Assembly: GCA_018897225.1 (NCBI GenBank)
Contig: JAHILC010000181.1
Location: 1-9,079, forward strand
DNA from: Actinomycetota bacterium
GTDB lineage: Bacteria > Actinomycetota > Humimicrobiia > Humimicrobiales > Humimicrobiaceae
Length of the DNA stretch: 9,079 nucleotides
Direction of reading: 5' to 3'
Positions 1-6,247 of the stretch are shown here, one piece after another (position 1 is the stretch's first letter; each line of letters begins with the position of its first letter). The notes under the pieces were generated by a model, which ran no database searches, was not told the DNA's origin, and saw only the letters and a program-made list of their open reading frames with translations. The position numbers were made by a program, and so were the translations under genes.

Positions 1-1163
1 AAGAAGTATTTATAAATCCTCTGGTAAATGATGTTTACGGACAGAAAATGAGTAAGTCCAGGGGGAATGTTGTTGATCCTATGGAGATAATAAATAAATA
101 TGGTGCGGATTCATTGAGGTATGCTCTTGCATCACTTACAACACCGGGTAAAAACCTTCTTCTGGGCCAGGAAAAAATAGAAGGTGCCAGGAATTTTGCA
201 AACAAACTTTGGAATGCTGCAAAATTTTTAATTTACTGCATGGACAATGAGAAGGATTTTTATCCAGCCAAAATCAAATATTCAGAACTTGAGTTAAACC
301 TGTGGGATAAGTGGATATTATCAAGGTTTGCTAAAACCATAAAGATGGCAGAAAAATATCTGGAAAAATACAATTTTTCTTTTGCCTGTAGAATTTTAAA
401 TAATTTTTTCTGGAATGACTACTGTGACTGGTATATCGAAGCTTCAAAAGTCAGGGTTTATTCTAAAGATTCTAATTCAGTCCAAATCATGGAAAATGAT
501 AAAAAAACAGCGCTTTACATCCTCTGGTATATCCTGGAAAAGTATTTAAAGCTGCTGCACCCGGTTATGCCTTTTATCACTGAAAAAATTTGGCAGAATA
601 TTCCCCATGAAGGGAAAAGCATTATGGTAGAGAAAATCCCCGGCTCTGGTGACAGGATGCCTGGCAAAATAGATAATGAATCTGAGAAAGAATTATTATC
701 AATTTTTGAAATTGTGGGCGAAATAAGAAGACTGAGATCAGAGCTTAAAATAAGTCCTGCTGCCAAAATCAAAGTTTATGTAAAAACTGCTACAAAAGAA
801 TTAAGTGAGCTTATTACCGGTAATTTAGCCTATATTTATTCTCTTGCAAAGTTGGAGCTGCTGGATCTGGCAGAACCCGAAGAGAAGAAGGGGTTTGTAA
901 AATCTGTAAAGAGCGGCAGTGAAATCTACCTATACCTGCTTGATGCAGTTGACCAAGAACTAGAAATAAAAAGGCTCAGGGATGAAATTTCCAAACTAAA
1001 AATTGAAATGGAAAAAAGCAATAAGAAAATTTCCAATCCACAATTCATGGAAAAAGCTCCCAAAGATATTATTGACAAGGAGTCAGAGAAATTTGAGCAG
1101 GCAAGCAATGCTCTTAAGATCTTATATGATCAGCTTGAAAAGATGCAGGAAATCAAAAAGTGA
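1..1163 (+). CDS. valS: Valyl-tRNA synthetase, C-terminal part (5' end outside window)
   Basis: Class I aminoacyl-tRNA synthetase that charges tRNA-Val in the cytoplasm. The frame is open from position 3, so the first in-window ATG (48) is internal; it is the Met of the KMSKS signature (codons 45-59, followed by RGNVVDP), which closes the ATP-binding Rossmann active site. Next come the ARNFANKLWNAAKF segment and the helical anticodon-binding domain (roughly nt 290-760), which has NDYCDWYIEASK and the typical LLHPVMPFITEKIWQ. The last ~70 residues (from about nt 945) are a charged coiled coil with an ISNPQFMEKAPKDIIDKE stretch, the tRNA-binding arm that marks ValRS rather than IleRS or LeuRS. 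About 386 residues are visible of an expected ~880; HIGH and the editing domain lie upstream. The stop TGA (1161-1163) overlaps the start of folC, so translation is probably coupled. No frameshift or missing motif is seen. Confidence 0.97.
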   Translation, partial: EVFINPLVNDVYGQKMSKSRGNVVDPMEIINKYGADSLRYALASLTTPGKNLLLGQEKIEGARNFANKLWNAAKFLIYCMDNEKDFYPAKIKYSELELNLWDKWILSRFAKTIKMAEKYLEKYNFSFACRILNNFFWNDYCDWYIEASKVRVYSKDSNSVQIMENDKKTALYILWYILEKYLKLLHPVMPFITEKIWQNIPHEGKSIMVEKIPGSGDRMPGKIDNESEKELLSIFEIVGEIRRLRSELKISPAAKIKVYVKTATKELSELITGNLAYIYSLAKLELLDLAEPEEKKGFVKSVKSGSEIYLYLLDAVDQELEIKRLRDEISKLKIEMEKSNKKISNPQFMEKAPKDIIDKESEKFEQASNALKILYDQLEKMQEIKK

Positions 1164-2494
1164 TGCAAATTTTTAATTATGATCAAGCCACTAAATACCT
1201 TGACGATTGCCTGGTATTCGGCATTAAGCCAAGCCTTTCAAGGATAAATAAAATACTTGAACTTCAGGGCAACACCCATAAAAAAACAGGTTTTATCCAT
1301 GTTGTTGGCACAAATGGCAAAACATCAACTACCATCATTACAAGCCATATCATATATAAGCAGGGCATAAGGTGCGGCTACCATATTTCACCTCATATAA
1401 ATGAGTATACTGAAAGACTTTGGGCATGCGGCGCCAATATATCCAGGTCACGATTTGCCAGGCTTTTCTCTGATATATATCCTTATATCCAGGCAGTGAA
1501 TGACTTAAATCTTAATGGTCCGATGACACAGTTTGAAATTATTGCAGCTATGGCTTTCAGGTTAGCTTCAGACGAGCACTTGCAGGTCATGATCCTTGAG
1601 GCTGGCATGGGTGGCAGGTGGGATGCTACAAATGCGGCAGATTCAACAGTGGTAGGATTAACAGGAGTTAGTCTTGAACACACTGCAATTCTGGGAGACA
1701 CTATTGCAGAAATAGCGGTTGAAAAAGCGCAAGTGATAAAAAAGGGCGCTTATGTTGCCACTACAAGCAATGACGGGACGGTGCTGGAAGTTTTAAGAAA
1801 AAAAACAGGAAAAACAGATTCGAAATTACTTGTTCTTGGAAGGAATTTTTTTATTTTAAAAAAAGAAAAAATAGATTTAAGCGGCTGGGAAGTGGACTTT
1901 AAGGGAATAAGTTCGGAGTACAGGAGCTTAAAAATTCCGCTAATCGGCAATTATCAGCCTACCAACCTCTCCCTGGCACTGGCGCTTGTTGAGCTTTATT
2001 TTAAAAAGATAGGTAAAAAAGTTGATGAAAATCTTGTTAAAAAAGCGCTTTCGGGTATAAATGTCCCGGGAAGGTTTCAGGTAATGCAAAGAAATCCACT
2101 TGTAATTGCCGATACTTCACATAATCCCGAGGGAATTAAAAACTTTATAAATAACCTCAATGAAAATTTTTCAGATTTAAGAAAGATAATTATCTTTGCT
2201 GTACTTAAGGATAAAAATTATAAGGAGATGCTTGCAGATATTGTCTCTGCCAGCGATATTCTTATAATAACTTCAAGCCAGACAGAGCGAAGTCTTGATA
2301 TAGAGATTCTTGAGTCTGAAGTCGCCTGCTGCCTGGAAAAACCGGGAAAAAATAAAACAAACAGTATCCCGGGGCAGGTTTACAAAATTGATAACATTGG
2401 AAATTCTTTAAATTTTGCCTTAAATATTTCTAAGAGTAATGATATTATATGCATTACGGGCTCAATAACTAATTTGGAACATATAAAATTTTAA
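1160..2494 (+). CDS. folC: Bifunctional folylpolyglutamate synthase / dihydrofolate synthase
   Basis: Mur-ligase-family ATP-dependent enzyme that adds glutamate to folates and, in many bacteria, also to dihydropteroate. The P-loop GTNGKTST lies at residues 50-57. It is followed by SPHINEYTER (77-86, folate-binding loop), LEAGMGGRWDATN (146-158) and SLEHTAILGDTIAEIAVEKA (171-190), all diagnostic of FolC. The C-terminal domain begins after VPGRFQV and carries IADTSHNPEGI, the counterpart of the usual D-G/V-A-H-N motif with Ser in place of Ala. At 444 residues it has normal family length. The start is either GTG 1160 or ATG 1163; an AGGA at 1147-1150 is 9 nt before the GTG and 12 nt before the ATG, so I kept 1160, but the choice changes only one residue. 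It overlaps the valS stop, and valS-folC adjacency is common in Gram-positive bacteria. Whether it has both activities cannot be settled from sequence alone. Confidence 0.95.
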   Translation: MMQIFNYDQATKYLDDCLVFGIKPSLSRINKILELQGNTHKKTGFIHVVGTNGKTSTTIITSHIIYKQGIRCGYHISPHINEYTERLWACGANISRSRFARLFSDIYPYIQAVNDLNLNGPMTQFEIIAAMAFRLASDEHLQVMILEAGMGGRWDATNAADSTVVGLTGVSLEHTAILGDTIAEIAVEKAQVIKKGAYVATTSNDGTVLEVLRKKTGKTDSKLLVLGRNFFILKKEKIDLSGWEVDFKGISSEYRSLKIPLIGNYQPTNLSLALALVELYFKKIGKKVDENLVKKALSGINVPGRFQVMQRNPLVIADTSHNPEGIKNFINNLNENFSDLRKIIIFAVLKDKNYKEMLADIVSASDILIITSSQTERSLDIEILESEVACCLEKPGKNKTNSIPGQVYKIDNIGNSLNFALNISKSNDIICITGSITNLEHIKF

Positions 2495-2497
2495 CCG

Positions 2498-2504
2498 TGG
2501 AGGG
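2498..2504 (+). promoter_or_regulatory. Ribosome binding site of the zinc-ribbon gene
   Basis: GTGGAGG(G) lies just after the folC stop and 3-4 nt before ATG 2508. The spacing is short, but the purine core is strong, and it supports ATG 2508 rather than the in-frame ATG ten codons further on. Confidence 0.6.
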
Positions 2505-2507
2505 CTG

Positions 2508-2957
2508 ATGGACATACTAAAGTATTTTACTAACATTATGGATTTCTTCAAACTTCCCATATGGAGAAATTTAATCTATGGAATTATTTTTATAATTGTG
2601 ATACTCTGGCTTGCGTTTGTATACTGGACCTACAGGGACGCCAGGCTTAGAAATACAAGTGCAATATTCTGGGCAATAATAGTGCTCGTATTTAACTTTT
2701 TAGGCTTGATTATTTATCTGATCTTGCGGCCGCCGGAGTTTATTGAGGATGTTGTGGAAAGATCCCTTGAGATCAGAAGAATGGAAACTATTCTTGATTC
2801 TAATATTTCCAAGTGTCCGACATGTGGAAAGATGGTAAAAGAAGAATTTGTTCTTTGCCCTTATTGCAGGAAAAAATTGAAAAAGACATGTATCCAATGC
2901 GAAAAACCATTGAATTTGGACTGGAAAGTATGTCCTTACTGTAAAACAGAACAATAA
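2508..2957 (+). CDS. Membrane protein with C-terminal double zinc ribbon, function unknown
   Basis: 149-residue protein of unknown role. Two hydrophobic helices are visible at about residues 22-40 and 52-72. Between them is a short basic loop (YRDARLRN), and after the second comes an RPPE turn, a pattern resembling the PLDc_N-type membrane hairpin. A charged linker (about 76-98, VERSLEIRRMETIL) leads to eight cysteines in four pairs: C103/C106, C117/C120, C128/C131 and C142/C145. CPxC-CPYC-CxxC-CPYC spacing is that of two tandem rubredoxin-like zinc ribbons, presumably cytosolic. It sits 13 bp after folC and 9 bp before ndk, so co-transcription is likely. I recall similar proteins annotated only as zinc-ribbon domain proteins near ndk/folC in Actinomycetota; that is memory, not a search. 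A nucleic-acid or protein-binding membrane adaptor is possible, but nothing in the sequence specifies a substrate. Confidence 0.88.
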   Translation: MDILKYFTNIMDFFKLPIWRNLIYGIIFIIVILWLAFVYWTYRDARLRNTSAIFWAIIVLVFNFLGLIIYLILRPPEFIEDVVERSLEIRRMETILDSNISKCPTCGKMVKEEFVLCPYCRKKLKKTCIQCEKPLNLDWKVCPYCKTEQ

Positions 2958-2966
2958 TGGAGCGTG

Positions 2967-3386
2967 ATGGTATTTATGAAAAAAAGTCTTGTCATAATCA
3001 AGCCAGATGGTATTGGTAAAAAAATAGTCGGTGAAATCATATCAAGATTTGAAAATGAGAACTTATACATCAGTAAACTAAAAATGATACATATTGACAG
3101 GGAGCTGGCATGTATGCATTACTGCGACCATAAGGGGAAACCTTATTTTGAAAGGCTAATTAATTATATAACTGCAGACAGTTCTGTTGTGATGGTACTG
3201 GAAGGCGAAGACGCAGTTAATAAGGTTAGAAGCATCATGGGGAACACCGATCCGGCAAAAGCAATCTCCGGAACGATCAGATCTGATTTCGGTACTGATA
3301 TCACCATAAATGTGGTGCATGGTTCTGACTCAACTGAAAGCGCTGAAAGAGAAATAAAATTATTTTTTAAAAATTATTATCAGTAA
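2967..3386 (+). CDS. ndk: Nucleoside diphosphate kinase
   Basis: Transfers the gamma-phosphate between nucleoside tri- and diphosphates through a phosphohistidine, balancing cytoplasmic NTP/dNTP pools. The N-terminal KKSLVIIKPDGIGK strand/loop, the HYCDHKGKPYFERLINYIT helix, GNTDPAKAISGTIRSDFG (the nucleotide-binding Kpn-loop region) and the active-site VVHGSDSTESAEREI are all present; the catalytic His is about residue 118 from this start. Length (139 aa) fits the family. Starts available are GTG 2964, ATG 2967 and ATG 2976. GGAG at 2959-2962 is 4 nt before 2967 and 13 nt before 2976, so the ribosome site favours 2967, whereas family alignment (M-K-K-S-L-V-I-I-K-P-D-G) would favour 2976; the N-terminus is therefore uncertain by three residues. 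It follows the zinc-ribbon gene by 9 bp. Confidence 0.96.
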   Translation: MVFMKKSLVIIKPDGIGKKIVGEIISRFENENLYISKLKMIHIDRELACMHYCDHKGKPYFERLINYITADSSVVMVLEGEDAVNKVRSIMGNTDPAKAISGTIRSDFGTDITINVVHGSDSTESAEREIKLFFKNYYQ

Positions 3387-3407
3387 TATAGCTATAATTA
3401 TTATCAG
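3372..3407 (+). repeat. Short direct repeat at the 3' end of ndk
   Basis: AATTATTATCAG occurs at 3372-3383 (encoding the last residues of Ndk) and again at 3396-3407 in the gap, 24 bp apart. The rest of the two 24-bp units is poorly matched, so this is either a small, partly eroded duplication or chance in AT-rich DNA. The palindrome TATAGCTATA (3387-3396) lies between the copies. Confidence 0.4.
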
Positions 3408-3435
3408 CAGCAAATTAGACCAAAGCAGGTAACTA

Positions 3436-3693
3436 ATGGGTAAAAGAAGAGGAGTTGTTACATTTTTTATTGTACTTGTTGGAGGTATACTGGGTGCGAT
3501 ACTTGGACATGTACTTAGAGACACAATACCTATTCTCGATAAAGGTTTAAAGGTTGGAACAGATCAGCTAAGCCTGAATTTATATCTTATAGATGTCAGC
3601 TTCAGCATCCATGTAAATATTACTCTTTCCGCTATAATAGGGATATTAATAGCGTTTTTAATTGCAGATATTGGAAGAAGAAGAAGACAATAG
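3436..3693 (+). CDS. DUF4321-like small membrane protein
   Basis: 85-residue protein with two membrane helices, at about residues 8-26 (VTFFIVLVGGILGAILGHVL) and 59-78 (NITLSAIIGILIAFLIADI). The central polar segment contains the PILDKGLKVG and LNLYLIDVSFS elements typical of the DUF4321 family, and the C-terminus is strongly basic (GRRRRQ), so it probably faces the cytosol. Its role is unknown. In Gram-positive genomes such genes often stand next to maf and the mre operon, which matches this place: the next reading frame is a maf remnant that overlaps its 3' end. The upstream ribosome site is weak (GCAGGT, 3425-3430). The final arginine run comes from a GAA-type trinucleotide repeat. The family call rests on pattern and neighbourhood and could be checked with Pfam. 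Confidence 0.78.
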   Translation: MGKRRGVVTFFIVLVGGILGAILGHVLRDTIPILDKGLKVGTDQLSLNLYLIDVSFSIHVNITLSAIIGILIAFLIADIGRRRRQ

Positions 3694-3784
3694 AATAATC
3701 ATACTTGCATCAAGTTCTCCAAGAAGAAAAAAGATACTTGAGCAGCTTCACCTGGATTTTGAAATAATTGAACCCAAGAAATAA
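3671..3784 (+). pseudogene. maf: Truncated remnant of Maf-type nucleotide pyrophosphatase
   Basis: In a frame overlapping the end of the DUF4321-like gene, the sequence reads RIIILASSSPRRKKILEQL, then HLDFEIIEPKK and TAA (3782-3784). This is a very good match to the N-terminus of Maf/HAM1-like house-cleaning pyrophosphatases (the ASxSPRR phosphate-binding loop, then the LLxxLGLDFE-type strand). Full Maf proteins have about 190 residues; only about 37 codons are open here, and the catalytic acidic residues and the later conserved blocks are missing. The frame has no ATG or GTG, only TTG at 3662 or 3671, and no clear ribosome site. Only 46 bp separate the stop from mreB, and I see no Maf sequence there in any frame, so the gene was shortened by deletion rather than by a single frameshift. 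It is almost certainly not a working pyrophosphatase. A short translated peptide or an assembly misjoin are the alternatives. Confidence 0.8.
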
Positions 3785-3816
3785 TTATAAAATTTTATGA
3801 CAATTTTTATACGAAT

Positions 3817-3823
3817 TAAGGAG
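3817..3823 (+). promoter_or_regulatory. Strong ribosome binding site of mreB
   Basis: TAAGGAG with 7 nt to ATG 3831 is the best Shine-Dalgarno match in the window. It fixes the mreB start and suggests that mreB is translated independently of the decayed gene before it. Confidence 0.8.
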
Positions 3824-3830
3824 ACAGTAG

Positions 3831-4862
3831 ATGTTTGATTTCTTTTTAAATTTGATAGGCAGGGATATGGGTATAGACCTTGGCACTGCAAACACGCTGG
3901 TATTTGTAAAAAATAAAGGTATAGTATTAAACGAACCATCAATTGTTGCCATTAACAAGGACAACAAGAGAATTCTTGCTGTGGGGACGGAAGCAAAAAA
4001 GATGGTAGGCAGAACACCTGGAAATATAGTAGCAATAAGGCCGTTAAAAGATGGTGTTATTGCAGACTTTGATACCACAGAAAGAATGCTCAGGTACTTC
4101 ATTCAGAAAGTTCACAAAAACATGGCTATTGCACGTCCACGAATAGTTATATGTGTCCCTTCCGGTATTACAGCCGTTGAAAAAAAAGCGGTTGTTGAAG
4201 CAACCGAACAGGCTGGTGCAAGAGCTGCATATATTATTGAGGAACCTCTGGCTGCAGCTATAGGTTCAGATCTGCCTATCGATGAACCAACGGGCAGTAT
4301 GATAGTGGATATTGGTGGCGGAACTTCAGAAGTTGCTGTAATTTCTCTTGGTGGAATAGTTGCATACCAGTCTTTGCGAATAGGCGGGGATGAAATGGAT
4401 GAAGGCATTATTTATTATTTGAAAAAGGAAAACAACTTATTGGTCGGTGAAAGTACTGCTGAAAGGATGAAAATAGAAATAGGTTCGGCTTTCCCGCTTG
4501 AAAATGAAGAAAAAATGGAAGTAAATGGAAGAGATCTTGTAGCAGGTTTACCCAAGACCATAATAATAACAAGCCAGCAGGTAAGAGCTGCGCTTGAAAA
4601 AACACTGAGCGATATAATAAATGCTATAGTCGAAGTTCTTGACGACACTCCCCCGGAGCTTACTTCTGATATTATGAAAAGAGGTATAGTATTAAGTGGT
4701 GGAGGAGCGTTGCTTAAGGGGCTGACAGAAAGGGTCAGCAGGGAAACGCATTGCCCTGTCTATCTTGCTCCAGACCCACTGGCTGCTGTAGCATTGGGGG
4801 CAGGCAAGTGTGTTGAAGATTTTTCATCGCTTAAGAGGTACTTGAGATATTCAAAACAATAG
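3831..4862 (+). CDS. mreB: Rod shape-determining actin homologue MreB
   Basis: Actin-fold ATPase that forms membrane-bound antiparallel filaments and orients lateral cell-wall synthesis. The ATP-binding signatures are all present: phosphate-1 loop [10 protein letters not shown] (16-25), connect/catalytic region [11 protein letters not shown] (135-145), phosphate-2 loop [16 protein letters not shown] (160-175) and adenosine motif [11 protein letters not shown] (288-298). RIGGDEMDE (183-191) and [11 protein letters not shown] (246-256) are typical MreB blocks. The N-terminal [11 protein letters not shown] is a hydrophobic/amphipathic segment of the kind that anchors MreB to the membrane. At 343 residues the protein is full length and ends in the usual FSSLKRYLR region. 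The start is set by the strong ribosome site. It heads the mreBCD-mrdA-rodA cluster and follows a 137-bp stretch holding the maf remnant, a plausible place for an internal promoter, although no clear -35/-10 pair is visible. Confidence 0.98.
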   Translation: MFDFFLNLIGRDMGIDLGTANTLVFVKNKGIVLNEPSIVAINKDNKRILAVGTEAKKMVGRTPGNIVAIRPLKDGVIADFDTTERMLRYFIQKVHKNMAIARPRIVICVPSGITAVEKKAVVEATEQAGARAAYIIEEPLAAAIGSDLPIDEPTGSMIVDIGGGTSEVAVISLGGIVAYQSLRIGGDEMDEGIIYYLKKENNLLVGESTAERMKIEIGSAFPLENEEKMEVNGRDLVAGLPKTIIITSQQVRAALEKTLSDIINAIVEVLDDTPPELTSDIMKRGIVLSGGGALLKGLTERVSRETHCPVYLAPDPLAAVALGAGKCVEDFSSLKRYLRYSKQ

Positions 4863-4875
4863 GGTTTTAAAAACC
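4863..4875. repeat. Perfect 6-bp inverted repeat after mreB
   Basis: GGTTTT-A-AAAACC begins immediately after the mreB stop codon. With a one-base centre it cannot make a stable RNA hairpin and no T-run follows, so it is not a terminator. A protein-binding palindrome or chance are the alternatives. Confidence 0.3.
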
Positions 4876-4894
4876 ATGTATTTAATATATTTTG

Positions 4895-5707
4895 ATGGCG
4901 CCTTTAAAAAAAAATCTAAAGAGTACTATTGTTTTAGCTGTAATAATAGTCCTTTGCATAATTGTTATTACGGTAAGCTTTAAAGATGCAAGTCTGCTGA
5001 AAAAAGCAAAATCTACAACTTTAGACTTTTTTAACCCAATTCAGGAAAAAACTTTCCTCTTATTTCAACCAATTTCAAGATTATTTAACGGCATTAAAGA
5101 TTACTTTAAACTAAGGGAGAAGATGCTTGCGTTAAAGAATGAAAATGCCGCGCTGCAAAAAGATTACAGTGAAAATATAAATCTGAAGATTGAAAATGAA
5201 TCATTGAGGAAAATGTTTGGATTGCAAATCAGACAAGAACGCAAAACTCTGCTGGCAAATGTAATTGGTTTCTATGAAAACAAATGGCAATCCCAGATAA
5301 TATTAAATGTTGGTAAAAGTAATGGCATATTGGAGGGGATGGCAGTCATTACGGAGGAAGGGCTTGTTGGTGTGGTCGTGTTAAGTTCAAACAATACTTC
5401 AGAAGTCAGACTTATAAACGATCCTCAAAGTAGTATTGGGGCCAGAGTACTTTCATCAAGAAAGCTTGGAATTGTTGAAGGTGGGCTGGATAAAAAGGTT
5501 TATCTGAACTATATTGCGGCAAGCGAAGATATTTTTAAAGGCGATATCTTGATTACTTCTGAGTTTGGCGAGTATATTCCACCCGAAATACTTATTGGCA
5601 GGATAAAAAAGGTTTCCATAGTCGCCAATAATCCATACAAGCAGATTGAAATCGAGCCTTTTGTAGATTTTAAAAAATTGGAAAATGTCCTTGTAATCAA
5701 AGGATAA
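4895..5707 (+). CDS. mreC: Rod shape-determining protein MreC
   Basis: Bitopic membrane protein whose extracytoplasmic part binds and activates PBP2 and links MreB to the wall synthases. A basic N-terminus (MAPLKKNLK) precedes one membrane helix (about residues 10-29). Then come a coiled coil (about 65-108; KLREKMLALKNENAALQ and following heptads) and the two beta-barrel domains. Family blocks seen include NVGKSNGILEGMAVITEEGLVGVV (about 138-161), EVRLINDPQSSIGARV (about 170-185) and the C-terminal FVDFKKLENVLVI. Length is about 270 aa, normal for MreC. The start is ATG 4895 (TTG 4892 directly precedes it in frame). There is no recognisable ribosome site in the 32 bp after mreB, which is unusual beside its neighbours. 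The next gene follows after 18 bp. Confidence 0.95.
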   Translation: MAPLKKNLKSTIVLAVIIVLCIIVITVSFKDASLLKKAKSTTLDFFNPIQEKTFLLFQPISRLFNGIKDYFKLREKMLALKNENAALQKDYSENINLKIENESLRKMFGLQIRQERKTLLANVIGFYENKWQSQIILNVGKSNGILEGMAVITEEGLVGVVVLSSNNTSEVRLINDPQSSIGARVLSSRKLGIVEGGLDKKVYLNYIAASEDIFKGDILITSEFGEYIPPEILIGRIKKVSIVANNPYKQIEIEPFVDFKKLENVLVIKG

Positions 5708-5725
5708 TGGAAAAAAATGAAATAA

Positions 5726-6247
5726 ATGATGAAGGCTATACAAAGGATACTGCATTTTATAATTCTCATTATATGTCTGGTGTTTCAGGTAACACTGGTT
5801 GAACGTCTGAAACTATATTATATAAACCTTGACCTTGTCATGATCGCCATAGCTGGTATTACTATTTTTGATGGCATGATGTATGGTGTTGTTTACGGCT
5901 TTATAGCCGGAATGATTCTTGATTTAATGGTGGGAAATGTTATAGGGCTTAGCGCTTTAATATATGCCTTGAACGGTTATATTGTCAGCAAAATTATTAA
6001 CATTGGGCTAAAGAAGAAAATCTTTGTTTATATTTTAGCGATTTTTTTTATAACTGAAATCAACTTATTGTTTTCCACCGGTATTTATTATTTGTTTAAT
6101 TTCAGGGCAAGCCTCAGAGGGCTTGGTCTTGAGATAGCAATAAATCCTATATGTAATATTTTATTAATGTTCGTATTGTTCCCAATTCTTCAAACTGGCA
6201 GAGAAAGAAAGGATGAGTTTGGATTTTTACACAAAGATGAAATTTAG
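5726..6247 (+). CDS. mreD: Rod shape-determining membrane protein MreD
   Basis: Polytopic inner-membrane partner of MreC that balances PBP2-RodA activity. The 173 residues are mostly hydrophobic, with about five to six helices (roughly 8-24, 34-50, 53-70, 75-92, 98-122, 140-157). The block GFIAGMILDLMVGNVIGLSA (58-77), followed by LIYALNGYIVSKI, is the MreD signature. ATG 5726 and ATG 5729 are equivalent start candidates, and the ribosome site is weak (GGA about 15 nt upstream). The 3' end (through TAG 6245-6247) overlaps the start of mrdA, so the two are probably translationally coupled. Assignment combines the sequence with its fixed position between mreC and mrdA. Confidence 0.93.
   Translation: MMKAIQRILHFIILIICLVFQVTLVERLKLYYINLDLVMIAIAGITIFDGMMYGVVYGFIAGMILDLMVGNVIGLSALIYALNGYIVSKIINIGLKKKIFVYILAIFFITEINLLFSTGIYYLFNFRASLRGLGLEIAINPICNILLMFVLFPILQTGRERKDEFGFLHKDEI

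Noticed and set aside
3387..3396. TATAGCTATA palindrome after ndk as a terminator
   Set aside because: Five A/T-rich base pairs with no loop and no following T-run would not form a working terminator hairpin.
3393..3398. Perfect TATAAT hexamer 38 bp before the DUF4321-like gene, a possible -10 box
   Set aside because: No acceptable -35 element lies 16-18 bp upstream (the region is A/T tract) and there is no extended -10 TG; such hexamers are expected by chance in DNA this AT-rich.
3759..3813. Possible promoter before mreB (TTGAAA 3759, TTGAAC 3768, TATAAA 3786, TATACG 3808)
   Set aside because: None of these hexamers pair at 16-18 bp with more than about half of consensus at both boxes. An internal promoter here is plausible but not supported by sequence alone.
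3785..3830. Search for the rest of Maf or a RadC fragment between the remnant and mreB
   Set aside because: All three forward frames were read; none shows Maf or RadC motifs, and one gives only a 13-codon [13 protein letters not shown].
4112..4648. Minus-strand open frames opposite mreB
   Set aside because: They are antisense shadows of a strongly conserved gene, with low-complexity Ser/Phe-rich translations, no ribosome sites and no recognisable domain; the same holds for the other minus-strand frames across the window.
4876..4980. Upstream ATG 4876 as an alternative mreC start
   Set aside because: It is in a different frame (MYLIYFDGAFKKK...) and reaches a stop after about 35 codons; ATG 4895 leads into the full MreC sequence.
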